A program made the position numbers and the translations under genes. A stretch of DNA of 64,000 bases, taken from the NCBI RefSeq assembly GCF_000224145.3, contig NC_020166.2, positions 7,774,050 through 7,838,049 of the forward strand, written 5' to 3'. This DNA is from Ciona intestinalis. Lineage: Eukaryota; Chordata; Ascidiacea; Phlebobranchia; Cionidae. Positions 11,201 through 21,285 of this stretch are shown one piece after another; position 1 is the first letter of the stretch, and each line of letters starts with the position of its first letter. The notes under the pieces are model-generated. The model was not told the DNA's origin, made no database searches, and saw only the letters and a list, made by a program, of their open reading frames with translations.

Positions 11201-13655
11201 ATCTATTTTTCGTCCCATTTGGTATGAAACAAAGAACATTTAAAGAATTATAAAATCGTATCCTCACGACTTCCATAAACATCACGACTTACATGATAAT
11301 TGTTAAAAACCCGATTAGGACATATGGACAATTATATGTGCTAAAGGTGTCCCGTCTCCCCCATACGATATGTGTTTTTATTATTTTCCTTTACATTGGT
11401 GACTCTAAAATTTGACCCTTGAAAATAAGTTTAAATGATCGAATGTACTTCATTGTTCCAACCCAGTGGCCACTGATAGGTGGTCCAAATTATAAGCCAT
11501 ACTTTAAAACACTAAAATTAAATCCCAAAACAGTAATTATTCGGTAACCCGTAAGAGGACACGCGGTGTGTGTGAAACAGAATGTCCGTGTTATAAGTTT
11601 CAAACATCGGAACTACAAATTATTTTTAACAGGGTGAACTACCTGTACGTTGCTGTCATTGTTTTTATAGTTTCAAACCTTGTAGCCATCGCGGTGAGTT
11701 ACTTCACAAAGAAATTATCCCCAGAGCAGGTAAGACATACTGTTTTTTATGTAGTAGGGTGGGGAACAATGGGACACCGTTTTAATCTATTTCCTCGTCC
11801 CATTTGGTAGTAATTAATGAATATTCAAGGAATTATAAAACTGTATCCTCACGACTCCCATGCATCGTTGTTAATTGTTTAAACACGATCAGGTTGTATA
11901 ATTTGTGCTAAAATTGTCCCAGCATCGTACCCCACAGTAGTTATGCTTTATAACCGATTAGACGATATGATTTATAAATAGCGAGCTTTACCAAGTTTCG
12001 AGTTGCCTTATTCTTCTAACACCTATTTCTTGTATGAAGTGACAATGTAAGTTGTACCTTTATGTATATTTTCTACGCTTTAACTTAGATTTAAATAAAT
12101 CGATTTATTTCCCTTCTACGACTGTCGTTTAATTTTAACACGGTGTTCTGTTTTTTTTTTATAAACTTCCAGCCCGGTTACGAGTTGCTACGTAAGTACG
12201 TTTAGTACATGTGTGCCTGACAGTTTGAACAGCTCTTTAATTACCAGTTGGCTAAAAATGAATGCTATATGTGTCTTATCTTCGGACACATGCCCATAGC
12301 GGTTGCAGTATTAGCATTGAAATCGGTATGTTTTGGTTACTACGCGAGCTCTAACCACTAAAACAACGCGGAAAGTAATAATTTAATGCTTTACAGTTGG
12401 CGAATGTAACTTGGTTCACTCTAACTGTAGACCAAAAGTCCGACGATGAGAAAAAAATACATTTAGATGGAGATGATGAAATAGGTGATCATACTAACAT
12501 GAATACGCTGTGGTTATGTATGAATGTACTTGATATTTGAGGTGTTGTTTTATTTTAGAGATGCAGCAAATCGCTTCGTGTGACGGTGACGAAAAATACC
12601 ATGGCCAGGATAGTATCAGAAAAGGTAAGCAAAGCTACATAGACGCTCAGTTAGATTTCTGAACAAAGATTTTTATATTGTTTGAACAATGTAGTATATA
12701 TAAAGGTCGCGTGCTAGGAAAATACAGACTAATGCGCAGCCATCACCGGCTTACCCAATCAAATCGCTCTTTTACGCTTCGATGACAAATTATACAAGAC
12801 TTACGTCTTACCTAAACCACAAACTATAGCAGAAAATTAAACCCTAGGACGTAACTAAAGCGAGACAGAGCGATTTGGTTGTTTGTAAACGGCTGAGTAT
12901 TAGTCTATATATATTTAAATATTGGCCAACGCGTTGCCACAAGTCAGCACATTTCCTGTATTTGAGTTATTGTAAAATATTTTATAGGGGGGTGTCTGTT
13001 CGTGGGATTCGGTATTCTTACATGAAATAGCTGTGTGTATATATTTACCTGCAGCGTTAAGTTTTTTTTAATTTAAAAAGCGTGTTTAGCAGACATTGTA
13101 TTGTCATATATTAGGGTATAGTCATAGTACCGTGGGGTAGTATGGGACACCTTTAGCATATAATATCCAAATATCCTGGTTGTGTTTTAAACAATTAACA
13201 ACGGTCTATGGACGTCATAAGGATACGGTTTTCTAATTCTTTAAATGTTCTTTGTTCACTAACGAATCAAGCGAAAAAATAGGTTGAAAAAGTGTCCCAT
13301 CTTCCCCCACCCTACCATATATATTGTCATATATTAGCATGGTAGTGTATCAGCTACGCTTTATTTTTCTACAAATGATTAATAACCTTGTATACCGTTA
13401 TCTATAAACGACACATGTTTGCACCCAAGTCTGCGAGGTACTCTGTAAATATTTACAATCTTTTATAATCTCCCGTAAACTGGTTCGAACTCTCACCTGA
13501 TATTGTTCTGCGCAGTGAACCCAGACAGCGGCATTCAATACCTGTCTAATCCAGTTCTAACCGGATCCGGCAAAGTACGTTGGGGCAATGTTATCAACGC
13601 TGCGGCAATCCTGCTCATGGTTGTTATGGGGTTTTTGATAGGTTATTATGCCTGA
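5265..13655 (+). CDS. SLC5 family sodium/solute symporter (SGLT subfamily), 661 residues
   Basis: A plasma-membrane Na+-coupled solute importer with about 14 membrane segments. Fourteen exons: 5265-5423, 5756-5992, 6287-6458, 7112-7231, 7601-7824, 8269-8377, 9022-9156, 9644-9794, 10412-10580, 11032-11150, 11633-11729, 12397-12484, 12559-12624 and 13516-13655. All phases agree and the length matches SGLT1 (664). Family motifs are clear: [53 protein letters not shown]...[13 protein letters not shown] and [13 protein letters not shown]. The last is part of the Na2 site. SGLT1 His83 and Glu102 match His91 and Glu110. The SGLT1 WYW sugar-site stretch reads YYF here, its preceding Thr is Ala, and Gln457 is Asn, so glucose may not be the substrate. 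Closest by memory to SLC5A9/A11. The C-terminal hydrophobic segment ends GYYA. Confidence 0.93.
6600..7065 (+). repeat. SINE split by a MITE
   Basis: SINE body before 6757 (TTGCTCCAATCCAGTAGTCA) and its tail after 6932 (AAGTACTTACATGATGGCAAC, read in shorter matches) are one element interrupted by the MITE at 6758-6931. It lies in SLC5 intron 3. Confidence 0.6.
6758..6931 (-). mobile_element. MITE inserted in a SINE
   Basis: Reverse orientation (TTAGTACACAATAT first), with both ends present and TA-rich flanks (ATAATA on each side). It gives a relative age: the SINE is older than this insertion. Confidence 0.75.
7277..7580 (+). repeat. Full-length tRNA-headed SINE (Cics-like)
   Basis: The head GGCGCCGTGGCAGAGTGG has a tRNA A-box-like GTGGTTAGCG and a B-box-like GGGTTCAAGGC. 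The body has GACACTTAACGGCAATTGC and the tail TGTATGAAACAAAAACACCC. It is a SINE and not a working tRNA gene. In SLC5 intron 4. Confidence 0.75.
7886..8058 (-). mobile_element. Worn MITE copy
   Basis: Internal TTGATCGTGTTTTAAACAAT and a right end TCTCCCACCCTAG. In SLC5 intron 5. Confidence 0.6.
8066..8255 (+). mobile_element. Old MITE copy
   Basis: Heavily changed. Internal TCCCATTTGTTAGTAAA and CTAACGGTATCCATCTTCC remain. It ends close to the acceptor of SLC5 exon 6. Confidence 0.45.
8405..8575 (-). mobile_element. MITE copy
   Basis: Reverse orientation. Left end GTGTGGGGATATGGGACA, right end TCCACCCTATTCTATA. In SLC5 intron 6. Confidence 0.65.
8816..9010 (+). mobile_element. Full-length MITE next to SLC5 exon 7
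   Basis: Left end TATAGTAGGGTGAGGAAA and right end CCATCTTACCCCACA. It ends only 11 bases before exon 7 at 9022, so its right part sits in the polypyrimidine/branch region of that acceptor. Confidence 0.75.
9224..9510 (+). repeat. tRNA-headed SINE
   Basis: Head GGCGTCGTGGCGAAGTGGGC with a GGGTTCAAGGC box, then the shared body GTCACTTAACGGCAATTAAT. In SLC5 intron 7. Confidence 0.65.
9930..10122 (+). mobile_element. MITE copy
   Basis: Internal CATTCTATTTTTTGTCCCAT and GTGCTAAAAGTCCCGTC with worn ends. In SLC5 intron 8. Confidence 0.6.
10124..10395 (+). repeat. SINE body without head
   Basis: Begins near ATTGTGGGCGTATATGTCC and runs to the GGATAAAGTAAGTTACATTC tail. It ends 17 bases before SLC5 exon 9. 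Confidence 0.6.
10905..10985 (+). repeat. Retroelement-type fragment with hammerhead-like core
   Basis: ATGATGAG (10921-10928) and CGAAACGTC (10948-10956) flank a weak hairpin. This is the pattern seen in ribozyme-bearing repeats, but the first core base is A where the hammerhead has C. In SLC5 intron 9. Confidence 0.3.
11164..11368 (+). mobile_element. MITE copy
   Basis: Left end TTGTAGGGTGGGATAAGA, internal GTGCTAAAGGTGTCCCGTC. In SLC5 intron 10. Confidence 0.65.
11440..11590 (+). repeat. SINE fragment
   Basis: Body CCAACCCAGTGGCCACTGAT to the tail near GTGTGTGAAACAGAATG. In SLC5 intron 10. Confidence 0.5.
11752..11940 (+). mobile_element. MITE copy
   Basis: Left end TAGGGTGGGGAACAATGGGA, right end TACCCCACAGTAG. 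In SLC5 intron 11. Confidence 0.7.
12727..12908. mobile_element. Inverted-repeat element, different family
   Basis: Ends of about 40 bp are imperfect inverted repeats: GACTAATGCGCAGCC and AATCAAATCGCTCT on the left against AGAGCGATTTGGTTG and GGCTGAGTATTAGTC on the right. About 180 bp long, noncoding, AT-rich flanks. In SLC5 intron 13. Confidence 0.5.
13127..13318 (-). mobile_element. Full-length MITE
   Basis: Reverse orientation. Ends ACCGTGGGGTAGTATGGGA and TCTTCCCCCACCCTACCATA. In SLC5 intron 13. Confidence 0.75.
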
Positions 13656-13664
13656 ATATAAAGT

Positions 13665-13812
13665 AGTGTGGGGTAAGATGGGTAAAGTTAGCACATAGTA
13701 TCCAAAATTTCGTAATCGTATTTTAAACAATTAAAAATGGCTTTTTGCAAAGATACAGTTATAAAGTTTAGTAAATATTTCCTGTTAACGATAAAACATA
13801 ATGAAAACATGA
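13665..13812 (-). mobile_element. Old MITE subfamily copy
   Basis: Left end GTAGTGTGGGGTAAGATGGG with the older-subfamily internal sequence (AGCACATAGTATCC). It starts about 10 bases past the SLC5 stop codon, so it would lie in that gene's 3' UTR. Confidence 0.5.
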
Positions 13813-14017
13813 ACCGTTTTGGCCCAAACTATTAAAAGAGACACAGTGATCCTAGACCTAGATATTATAATTTAAAGTCGTGTTATATAGCTTGAAAACA
13901 TTTACAGAACATACACAGTCGTCGTATAAAAATAGTTGCAAATTCGTGAAACTGCCACAATACACTGTTTACAGTATCAGTAGTTGGTGTGTTCTTATTT
14001 CAACCGAAAATATATTG

Positions 14018-14214
14018 TATAGTAGGGTGGGGGGAGATGAGACACCTTTAGCACATAATATCCAAATATCCTGATCGTGTTTTAAACATTTAACAACGAT
14101 CTACGGGAGTCGTAAGGATATAGTTATATAATTCTTTGAATGTTCTTTGTTTGCTACCAAATGGAACGAGAAAATCGAATGAAAATGTGTCCCATCTTCC
14201 CCCACCGTACTATA
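14018..14214 (-). mobile_element. Full-length MITE
   Basis: Both ends present: TATAGTAGGGTGGGGGGAGA and CCCCCACCGTACTATA. Confidence 0.8.
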
Positions 14215-14756
14215 GTGAAGATGATTATGTATTACAAATTGCTAGAAGATATTTTTACACTTATATTTTATGTGTGTAAGGTGTGGTAAAACATGGCAGA
14301 CACAGAAGTATATACTCTGTTGGGAATATGAACGGTGCATGCGTACTGCAAGTTTGCAGATAGTTTAATAAGTAATCGACTAATCGTTAACTGTTTTCAT
14401 TGGTTGCGAATTTAGCCTATACAGCAGTACTTCCTATAAGCGAAAGCAAATATTGTTTTCAATTAAATATTAGGCTGGTTAAACAACTCTGTAAACAAAG
14501 ACAGCACCGCTACGCTGTAAAGTCTGTTATTCTCTCACAGGTTTAATTACTTACACCCTACTGCGTCACAATTACAGGCACTCAAATAAATCGTGTGTAA
14601 TCATTACTCAGCATTTCTCGCAAGTGAAAAACACATTTCTGTTTTAGCTTGGTTGTCGGTTTCACCGCAGTTAAAATAGACAGCATAAAGCGCCAGTCGC
14701 ATTGTGAATAGGCGTGTTTAAATAGTTTATGTTTTCGTAGCAAATGGTAAGGGTTT

Positions 14757-14870
14757 TTGTATGTACATGCATGGCCTACTCAATATTTGTATGTACATGC
14801 ATGGCCTACTCAATTTTGTATGTACATGCATGGCCTACTCAATGTATTGAGTAGGCCATGGTACATGGTA
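14757..14870. repeat. Three 27-28 bp tandem units plus an inverted unit
   Basis: TGTATGTACATGCATGGCCT followed by ACTCAAT occurs three times. It is then met by its inverted form ATTGAGTAGGCCATGGTACA, giving a stem of about 20 bp with a very short loop. It lies about 60 bp upstream of the conserved BHMT-B promoter block and is absent from copy A. Confidence 0.85.
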
Positions 14871-14923
14871 TACTACTCTGTTTTTGAATTTTACTGCAAA
14901 AGTGCAAGTCATAGTGCTACAGT

Positions 14924-15114
14924 ACGAGACAATGTTATGGCGATATATAAAAGGTTACTGAGCGTCATTTCCTTTTCACGAGCTGTGTTTATGTGTGTCG
15001 TTTTCGCTGCCTCAGACTAGTACTCTAGTCACTTTAGGAGCCGTTACGGTTCAAGTAATTTGCTACAACTATATTGTATTCGACAATAAACCAGATTTGT
15101 AGGAAAACAACAAA
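14924..15114 (+). promoter_or_regulatory. Promoter and 5' UTR of BHMT copy B
   Basis: TATA box TATATAAAAGG at 14944-14954, about 165 bp before the ATG. The block matches the copy A promoter nearly base for base up to CGAGACA at 14925, beyond which the two genes share nothing. Confidence 0.65.
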
Positions 15115-18100
15115 ATGTCCAAAATTACTGCACAAAAGAAAGGCCTATTGGAAAGGCTAAAAGAAGGTCCTGTTGTGGGCGATGGTAGCATGTGTATGAC
15201 TTTGGAGAAGCGAGGTTACTGTAGAGCAGGTCCCTGGACGCCAGAAGCTGTAATTGCTTATCCAGACGCCGTGAAGCAGCTTTTACGAGAATACTTGCGT
15301 GCTGGTGCTGATGTTCTGCAGACACCGTGTTTTTACTGCAGCGATGGAATGCTTAAAAAGGGTACAGCGTCCGGTGAAACGGTAGCCTACACTGTAAGTC
15401 ATTAATTTATGATACAAGAAATCCTCTAATGCGCGCTTGTGTTAACAGACTGATGCAATAAACGAAGCTGCTTGCAAAATCGCCCACGAAGTCGCGGCCG
15501 AAGGAAATGCTCTGGTTTGTGGCGGACTGTCCCCAGTTTTGTCGTATCTTCGTGAACGAGATTCTGCAAAGACAAGAGCCGAGTTTGACGCCCAACTTGA
15601 TGTGTTTATCAAATACAAAGTCGACTTCGTACTGGCAGAGGTTGGTTAATATTAAATTACGTTTTCTTATGCCTTTGCTTTGAAAAGGTTTTTGAACCGT
15701 TAAACTGCTGGCAAAATTTCAAGCAAAACGTGAAACCCCTTCGTCATTAGGACGGGTATTTGGTGCATTGTTTTCAGCTGCGGTTTTTGGCCGGGCTGGA
15801 TTTTAGCCCGAGGTCACCCATGTAGAACGCCGTTTCATTTTGGGGATAAAAAATTTACCAGAACGCTATTCAATTAGTCCAAATGCACTTTAAACCCATA
15901 TTGCATAAAATTGAATTACTTTGTTATCTGAATTAAATTAAAATTTTTGATTCCACACATATCAGTTCCCGTTTGTGACCAATATAAATGCACTGTTAAG
16001 CTTCGGTTAAGGGTTGAAGATTAATTTTCTGCGACCTAATTAGTATAATAGAGTGGGGGTAGATGGGACACCTGTTCATACCATTTTCTTTTCTCATTTG
16101 GTAGTTAACAAAAAAATATTCAAAGAATTATAAAACTGTAGCCTTACGACTTTTATAGATCGTTGTTACTTCTTTAAAATACAATCAGGATATTTGGATA
16201 TCATGTGCTAAAGGTGTCCCGTCTTCCCCGACCCTACTATATAGAGCGATTTGGTTGGTTTTTAATTTTTAATTTCGTTCAATTCCAGTTTTTTGCACAC
16301 GTCGAAGAACTCGAAATATGCGTTGACGTGATGAAAAAAGCAAAAATGCCGATTGCATGCTCGATGAGAATTGGACCCATGGGAGACTCCAACGGAGTCT
16401 CTGTTGAAGAATGTGCTGTGAGGATGGCTAAAACTGGAGCTGACCTCATAGGTTTGTGGTCAGCAGCGCACTGCTGAATGCATAGCTCTTACCACTGTGG
16501 TTATGAGTTGCAAAAAACCGCGATGGTAAATTTATCAAATCTGTTTGTTTTGTCTGAAAAACTGTTCCCAAGATATAACGATTAAATGACAGTGTTAGTA
16601 ATTAAAGCTATCAACTTTAAGTATAAACTATTTATTTTTTTAACACAATATTTAGTAATACAATTGTTTTGTTGTCAGATTTAACTTTAAATATTATCTT
16701 AGAAATTCTAACACTCAGCAGGTCTAACAATTAACAAATAATTGAATTATTAAATGCAGCCTATTTTTCCCCGCATTGCAGGCACTGGCAGTCTTTTTAA
16801 CACGGGTAATCTGTTTCATATAATTTATGCTCATTTACCAGTTACCATGTAAGCAACTTTGTGGGAAATTATATTTGTAAATAACATTTGAACCTTTATG
16901 TATAGTGATAGTATACTTTGATAAAAGCATGATAACTAGTTTCGCAAAACGGCCTTTAACCCGCATACACCAATACGTTTTTTTTCTGGAGTGCCTTATT
17001 CTTAGAGCTCATGTCTTAAAATTGCATTAATACCAGGAATAAACTGCCTGTACGACTTCGACACCTGTCTGAAAACATTGAAACGAATGAGAGATGCTTT
17101 GGACAAAGAAGGTTTGAAAACACCTCTCATGTGTCAACCGTTGGGATGGAGGTGCCCAGAAGTTGAAGACAAACTTATTGGCTATCTTGATTTGCCAGAA
17201 ACACCCTTAGGTAAATATACCAAACACAATTTATTTATCGTGGGTTGGGGTAAGATGGGACACGATTTCATTCTTTTTTTTTCTCGTCCCATTTTGTAGT
17301 ACACAGAAATCATTCAATGAATTATATAACTGTATCCGTACGACTTTAATAGAGCGTTGCTATTTGTGAACGACACGGTCAGGATATTTGGATAACAGGT
17401 TCTATGGGTATCCCATATTACCCTATATAGTATTATCTACATTGTATTATGGCTTCAGATGAATGCCGTTAGTACATCGAGCCTATATCTCTATAATGAA
17501 ATATATAGTGTATATAATACTGTTGGGTAAGATGGATACCAATACCACATCCACATAGTATTTCATCTTTCCTAATCGTGTTTCAAGAATTAACAACGCT
17601 TTAATATAGAATGTTCTTTGGTTACTGCCAAATGGGGCGGGAAAATAAAATGAAAACATGAACCATCTTACCCCAACCTAATATATAGTAGTGTAGGGAA
17701 AGATGGGACACAGTTTCGTTCTATTTTTCTATCCTATTTAGTGGTAAACACAAAATATAAAATTTATTATAAAACCGTATCTTCACGTCTGGCACATAGA
17801 CCAATGTTAATTGTATAAAACACAATCAAGGTATTTGAATATTATGTGCTAAAGGTGTCCCATCTTCCCCCACCCTACTGTACCAACATACTATTGTTGT
17901 TTTGCTTCTAATACCCTTATCTTCACTGCTTTAACTAATGTGTTCTTCGCTACTGTATTCGAACATGTATTTTTTGTTCTTGAGTTAATAATATATTGCC
18001 TACAGCGTTGGACCCTCGTACTGCAACAAGATTTGAGGTCCACGAATTCACCAGAGCCGCTTATAACTTGGGAACGCGTTATATTGGAGGTTGTTGTGGA

Positions 18101-19480
18101 ATGGAACCGCATCATATTAGAGCTATTGCACAGGAGGTAATTAAGACTAGTGGTATTATAGAAAGATGGGGGAAATGGGACAGATTTTCATACTATTTTT
18201 TGTCTCATTGGGTATTAAACAAAGAAAAATCAAAAATTTCTAAAACTGTACTCACGACTCCCATAGACCGTTTGTATTGTTTAAAAGACGATCAGGATAT
18301 TTAAATATAATGTGCTAAAGGTGTCCCATCTTACCTCGTTTATTATACTTATTATTATGTATTATACAAGATTTAGGATAAATAGGAATAGGACCGCATC
18401 ATATGAGAGCTATTACACAGAAAGTAGCTTTAATACAACCATAATGAGGTACTTGGTATGCCTGGCCTGTTTTGGCAATGATTCTGCTAAATATCATAAA
18501 AGCACACACAGATTTATTATTTATACCGTGGCGTCATGACTCTGTCTGAAAGAGCTTGGTTAATTAATACAAAGATTGGAAAATGTTATTATGTGGGAAC
18601 GGTATCCATTTTACCCCACAGTACTATAATCCAATTAACGGCAACAATATGGCATTACACGCAGCTTGCTCCTGAAAGGAAAAGGGACCCCCCTGTGCAA
18701 GATATGTGCCCACCGACGGGATTTATGCAGTTTAGTGGACTGTCCAACATTAAAGAGAAGTATGCGGCTAAAAATATGCACACTACTGCTGGCTGCTAAA
18801 TATGACCCCTTTTGATATATAAGACACTGTATGCCTTTGCCTAACGGTTCTATTTTTATGGTTTAGTGATCCGTGCCAGTTTTGTACAAGGACCAAAATT
18901 ATTTCTGCTAGCTGCTAAATATGTCTTGTTAATATGAGATACCTTACGCCTTTGCTAAAGTAGGATTTTCCTACATTTATCGATATGTGCGAGACTGCGA
19001 CATTTTGGAGAAGGGCTTTTTTTCTAAATCTTTTAGCGACGAATTTTTAAACATGCATATAGTTTCGATTATTTTAGTTCACGTATAGATACACTAACGC
19101 GTTTCACTGCTGGCGCCCTGGCGACATAGTAAAAACACCTTGTAACCTGGGAACTTTAGTGGTCACTAATGGGTTGTCCAAATTATCAGCCAAACATAAA
19201 AAAAATTAAAAAGGAAAAAAAATAGTTCTTTACAAAGTAACATACATGGTAACTCGTAAGCTGACACGAGGTGTATGGAACAGAACACTCGTGTTATAAC
19301 GACTGCGTCGTTTTCTAGCCACGCGAGGATAAAGTAAGTTACATTCGTTCACATTCGTTTACTAACTTATGAGGATGTTTTGATAGAGCTTCAATGGACT
19401 TTTGGACCAATACGAAACCTGGAAGTGGTCGCCCATTTAACCCGGCAAGCACACAAACGGAAGGCGGAAGATTTATGTAA
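15115..19480 (+). CDS. BHMT: Betaine-homocysteine S-methyltransferase, copy B, 375 residues
   Basis: Zinc-dependent methyl transfer from betaine to homocysteine. Seven exons: 15115-15393, 15449-15640, 16289-16451, 17037-17210, 18006-18136, 18665-18759 and 19387-19480, all phases consistent. Motifs in order are [24 protein letters not shown], the Cys in GINCLYD (215), [19 protein letters not shown] (Cys299 and Cys300, the same numbers as the human zinc ligands), LAPERK, and SGRPFNPAS near the C-terminus. The exon 6 donor is placed where copies A and B stop matching (GAGAA|GTATGC). This lets exon 7 restore the vertebrate-like SGRPFNP end. Reading on instead gives a short tail stopping at 18799. 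About 30 residues shorter than human BHMT, mostly at the C-terminus. Confidence 0.93.
16044..16241 (+). mobile_element. Full-length MITE
   Basis: Ends TATAATAGAGTGGGGGTAGA and TTCCCCGACCCTACTATA. In BHMT-B intron 2, about 50 bases before exon 3. Confidence 0.8.
16910..17036 (+). other. Conserved intron 3 end, shared with BHMT copy A
   Basis: Nearly identical to the matching intron end of copy A (GCATGATAACTA, TTTCGCAAAACGG, CTGGAGTGCCTTATTCTTAG). The match continues into exon 4. Confidence 0.55.
17239..17432 (+). mobile_element. MITE copy
   Basis: Left end GGGTTGGGGTAAGATGGGA, worn right end. In BHMT-B intron 4. Confidence 0.65.
17512..17690 (-). mobile_element. Old MITE subfamily copy
   Basis: Ends TATAATACTGTTGGGTAAGA and ATCTTACCCCAACCTAATA. 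It abuts the next MITE directly. Confidence 0.55.
17690..17882 (+). mobile_element. Full-length MITE
   Basis: Left end GTAGTGTAGGGAAAGATGGG and right end CTTCCCCCACCCTACTG. Third MITE in a row in BHMT-B intron 4. Confidence 0.75.
18160..18345 (+). mobile_element. MITE copy
   Basis: Left end AAAGATGGGGGAAATGGGAC, internal TGCTAAAGGTGTCCCATC. In BHMT-B intron 5. Confidence 0.65.
18383..18435 (+). pseudogene. Relic of BHMT exon 5 inside intron 5
   Basis: GACCGCATCATATGAGAGC and TATTACACAGAAAGTA copy the end of exon 5 (GAACCGCATCATATTAGAGC, then CACAGGAGGTAATTAA) with several changes, including a changed donor site. A partial local duplication, not a usable exon. Confidence 0.6.
18786..18960 (+). 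repeat. Two-unit local repeat of about 115 bp spacing
   Basis: GCTGGCTGCTAAATATGACC followed by ATGCCTTTGC recurs at 18905 as GCTAGCTGCTAAATATGTC followed by ACGCCTTTGC. In BHMT-B intron 6. Confidence 0.5.
19135..19355 (+). repeat. SINE body without head
   Basis: GGTCACTAATGGGTTGTCCA through AACACTCGTGTTATAACGAC to GGATAAAGTAAGTTACATTC. In BHMT-B intron 6, just before exon 7. Confidence 0.65.
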
Positions 19481-19546
19481 ACAATACAACATCATGCGTA
19501 GTAATACGAGAGTTAGTGACGCAATTAATTGGTGTCTTTGTATAAA

Positions 19547-19733
19547 TGTAGTAGGGTGGGGTAAGATGGGACACCTTTTCATTCATGTTTCCCGTCCCAT
19601 TTGGTAGTAAAAAAAGAAAACTCAAGAAATTATAAAACCGTATTCTCACGACCCCCATAGACCATTGTTTATTGTTTAAAATACAATCAGGATATTTGGA
19701 TATTATGTGCTCCGTTAACCCCACCCTATTATA
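19547..19733 (+). mobile_element. Full-length MITE
   Basis: Left end TAGGGTGGGGTAAGATGGGA, right end CCCCACCCTATTATA. It begins 66 bases after the BHMT-B stop. Confidence 0.75.
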
Positions 19734-20246
19734 GGACGTTGGTTCTTAAACGGTTTACGAAGTGCTGTGAACAATATACTAAATATGGCGATTTATTTTA
19801 AACAAGTTATTAAATTATAGCACTACTCTTGTATAAATACAAATCCTCAATGTCCAACATGAATGCAACTTCCTTCCGTTTTCACCACTGTTTAAGAACC
19901 ACTGTTATAGTTGGTATAATTGTTATTCTAATTTCGCTTCGTAGTTTAAGCACTCGCAATAAAAAACAAGCAAAAAAATTATGCAACAAAAAGTAAAATA
20001 AAGTAGAAATTATGCAATAAAAAGTAAAATCTTCTCTTTTCTATGTCTTATTTCTCCTCCATGTTTCGCCCATGTCTCGTTTATGTGTAGACATTTTAAA
20101 ATATTATGCCCTTATATTTCACACGTTGTACTTAGGCTGATAAAGTTTAGTGTTATATGTAGGAGTTAGGCAGTGATAATTAATCTATACAAATAATTCA
20201 TTCTGGACTTGCGGTACGCAAGTCAGCTATTTCTATAGTTTTATGT

Positions 20247-20430
20247 ATAGATAGGTGGGGGGAGATGGGACACCTTTTCATTCTATTTTCTCGTCCCGTT
20301 CGGGAGTAAACAATGAACATTTAAAGAATTATGAAACTGTATCCCAACGACCCCCCAAATAGGCCGCTGTTAATAGTTTAAAATACGAACAAGATCCTAA
20401 AAGTGTCTTATCTTTCCCTACTCTACTATA
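20247..20430 (+). mobile_element. MITE copy
   Basis: Left end TAGGTGGGGGGAGATGGGAC, right end CCCTACTCTACTATA. Confidence 0.7.
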
Positions 20431-20561
20431 TTACGAAGCGATATTCCCATAAAATTATGTTTCTGCGCTTATTATCTTACTCAGTTTACCCTCTAGAAGT
20501 TGCTTGTATTATTTTATGGTAATAGTCTCAGAGGAAATCTTTCAGGCAGGTATTGTCAAGA

Positions 20562-20688
20562 TATAGTAGGGTGGGGGAAGACGGGACACATTTAGCACAT
20601 AACATCTAAATGTCCGGATCGAATGAACAGGTGTTCCATCATCCGGAATAGAATGAACAGGTGTCCCATATTTTCCCACCCTACTATA
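20562..20688 (-). mobile_element. Internally deleted MITE with a duplicated stretch
   Basis: Good ends (TATAGTAGGGTGGGGGAAGA and TTCCCACCCTACTATA) but only about 127 bp. ATCCGGAATAGAATGAACAG and the following GTGTTCCAT/GTGTCCCAT occur twice inside. Confidence 0.75.
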
Positions 20689-21240
20689 TTACACATAATC
20701 AGATTTCTACATTTGACGTCATCTGGTTTAAAAGAGGTAGTTGATCTTGTTATTAAAATAATATAAAAAACGCAAAAATGTAAAAAAAATCGAATCGACA
20801 TTAAAGGGACATAAAGAAAATTAAGTAAAAACGATATATTGACCACCAGCAGCATTTTTTATCATATTTTCTTTGCAAACGGCATAAATAAGACACAATA
20901 AATACAAACCAAATGGGAACGACAATAAAATGACACCAAAATGATTCCTTTTTTATGTAGTGTTTCTCTTTTATATCTTGTGCACCCATATACGCAAAAA
21001 CTTGAACAAAACATAAACAAAACGTTGACGTAAAGTTTACCCCGCTTATACGGTTAAAAGCCTATATATCGCTGTTATGTTTTAGTTACGAGTTTGTGAC
21101 TGTGGTCAAGAGTGATGTATAGCGACCACCCTTATTTTCTTCCAATTAGATATATGTTTTAATATGTTTTAACTGTAAGCTTGTTTTAACAACTGTTGTT
21201 TTGTTCTGACTTTTCGTTTCGAAGAGACAAATAAAGTTAT

Positions 21241-21285
21241 TATAGTGGGGTGGGGAGACAGGACACCTTTAGCATGCCCCTTTAA
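21241..21285 (-). mobile_element. MITE end fragment
   Basis: TATAGTGGGGTGGGGAGACA then GGACACCTTTAGCA, after which similarity stops. Confidence 0.55.

Larger units (their letters stand above)
13656..14923. other. Intergenic, SLC5 to BHMT-B
   Basis: Holds two MITEs (13665-13812, 14018-14214) and the hairpin-forming tandem repeat at 14757-14870. No gene seen. Confidence 0.6.

Noticed and set aside
18760-18799. C-terminal tail of BHMT-B by reading past exon 6 to the stop at 18799
   Set aside because: Copies A and B stop matching exactly at a GT, and exon 7 at 19387 restores the vertebrate SGRPFNP end in phase.
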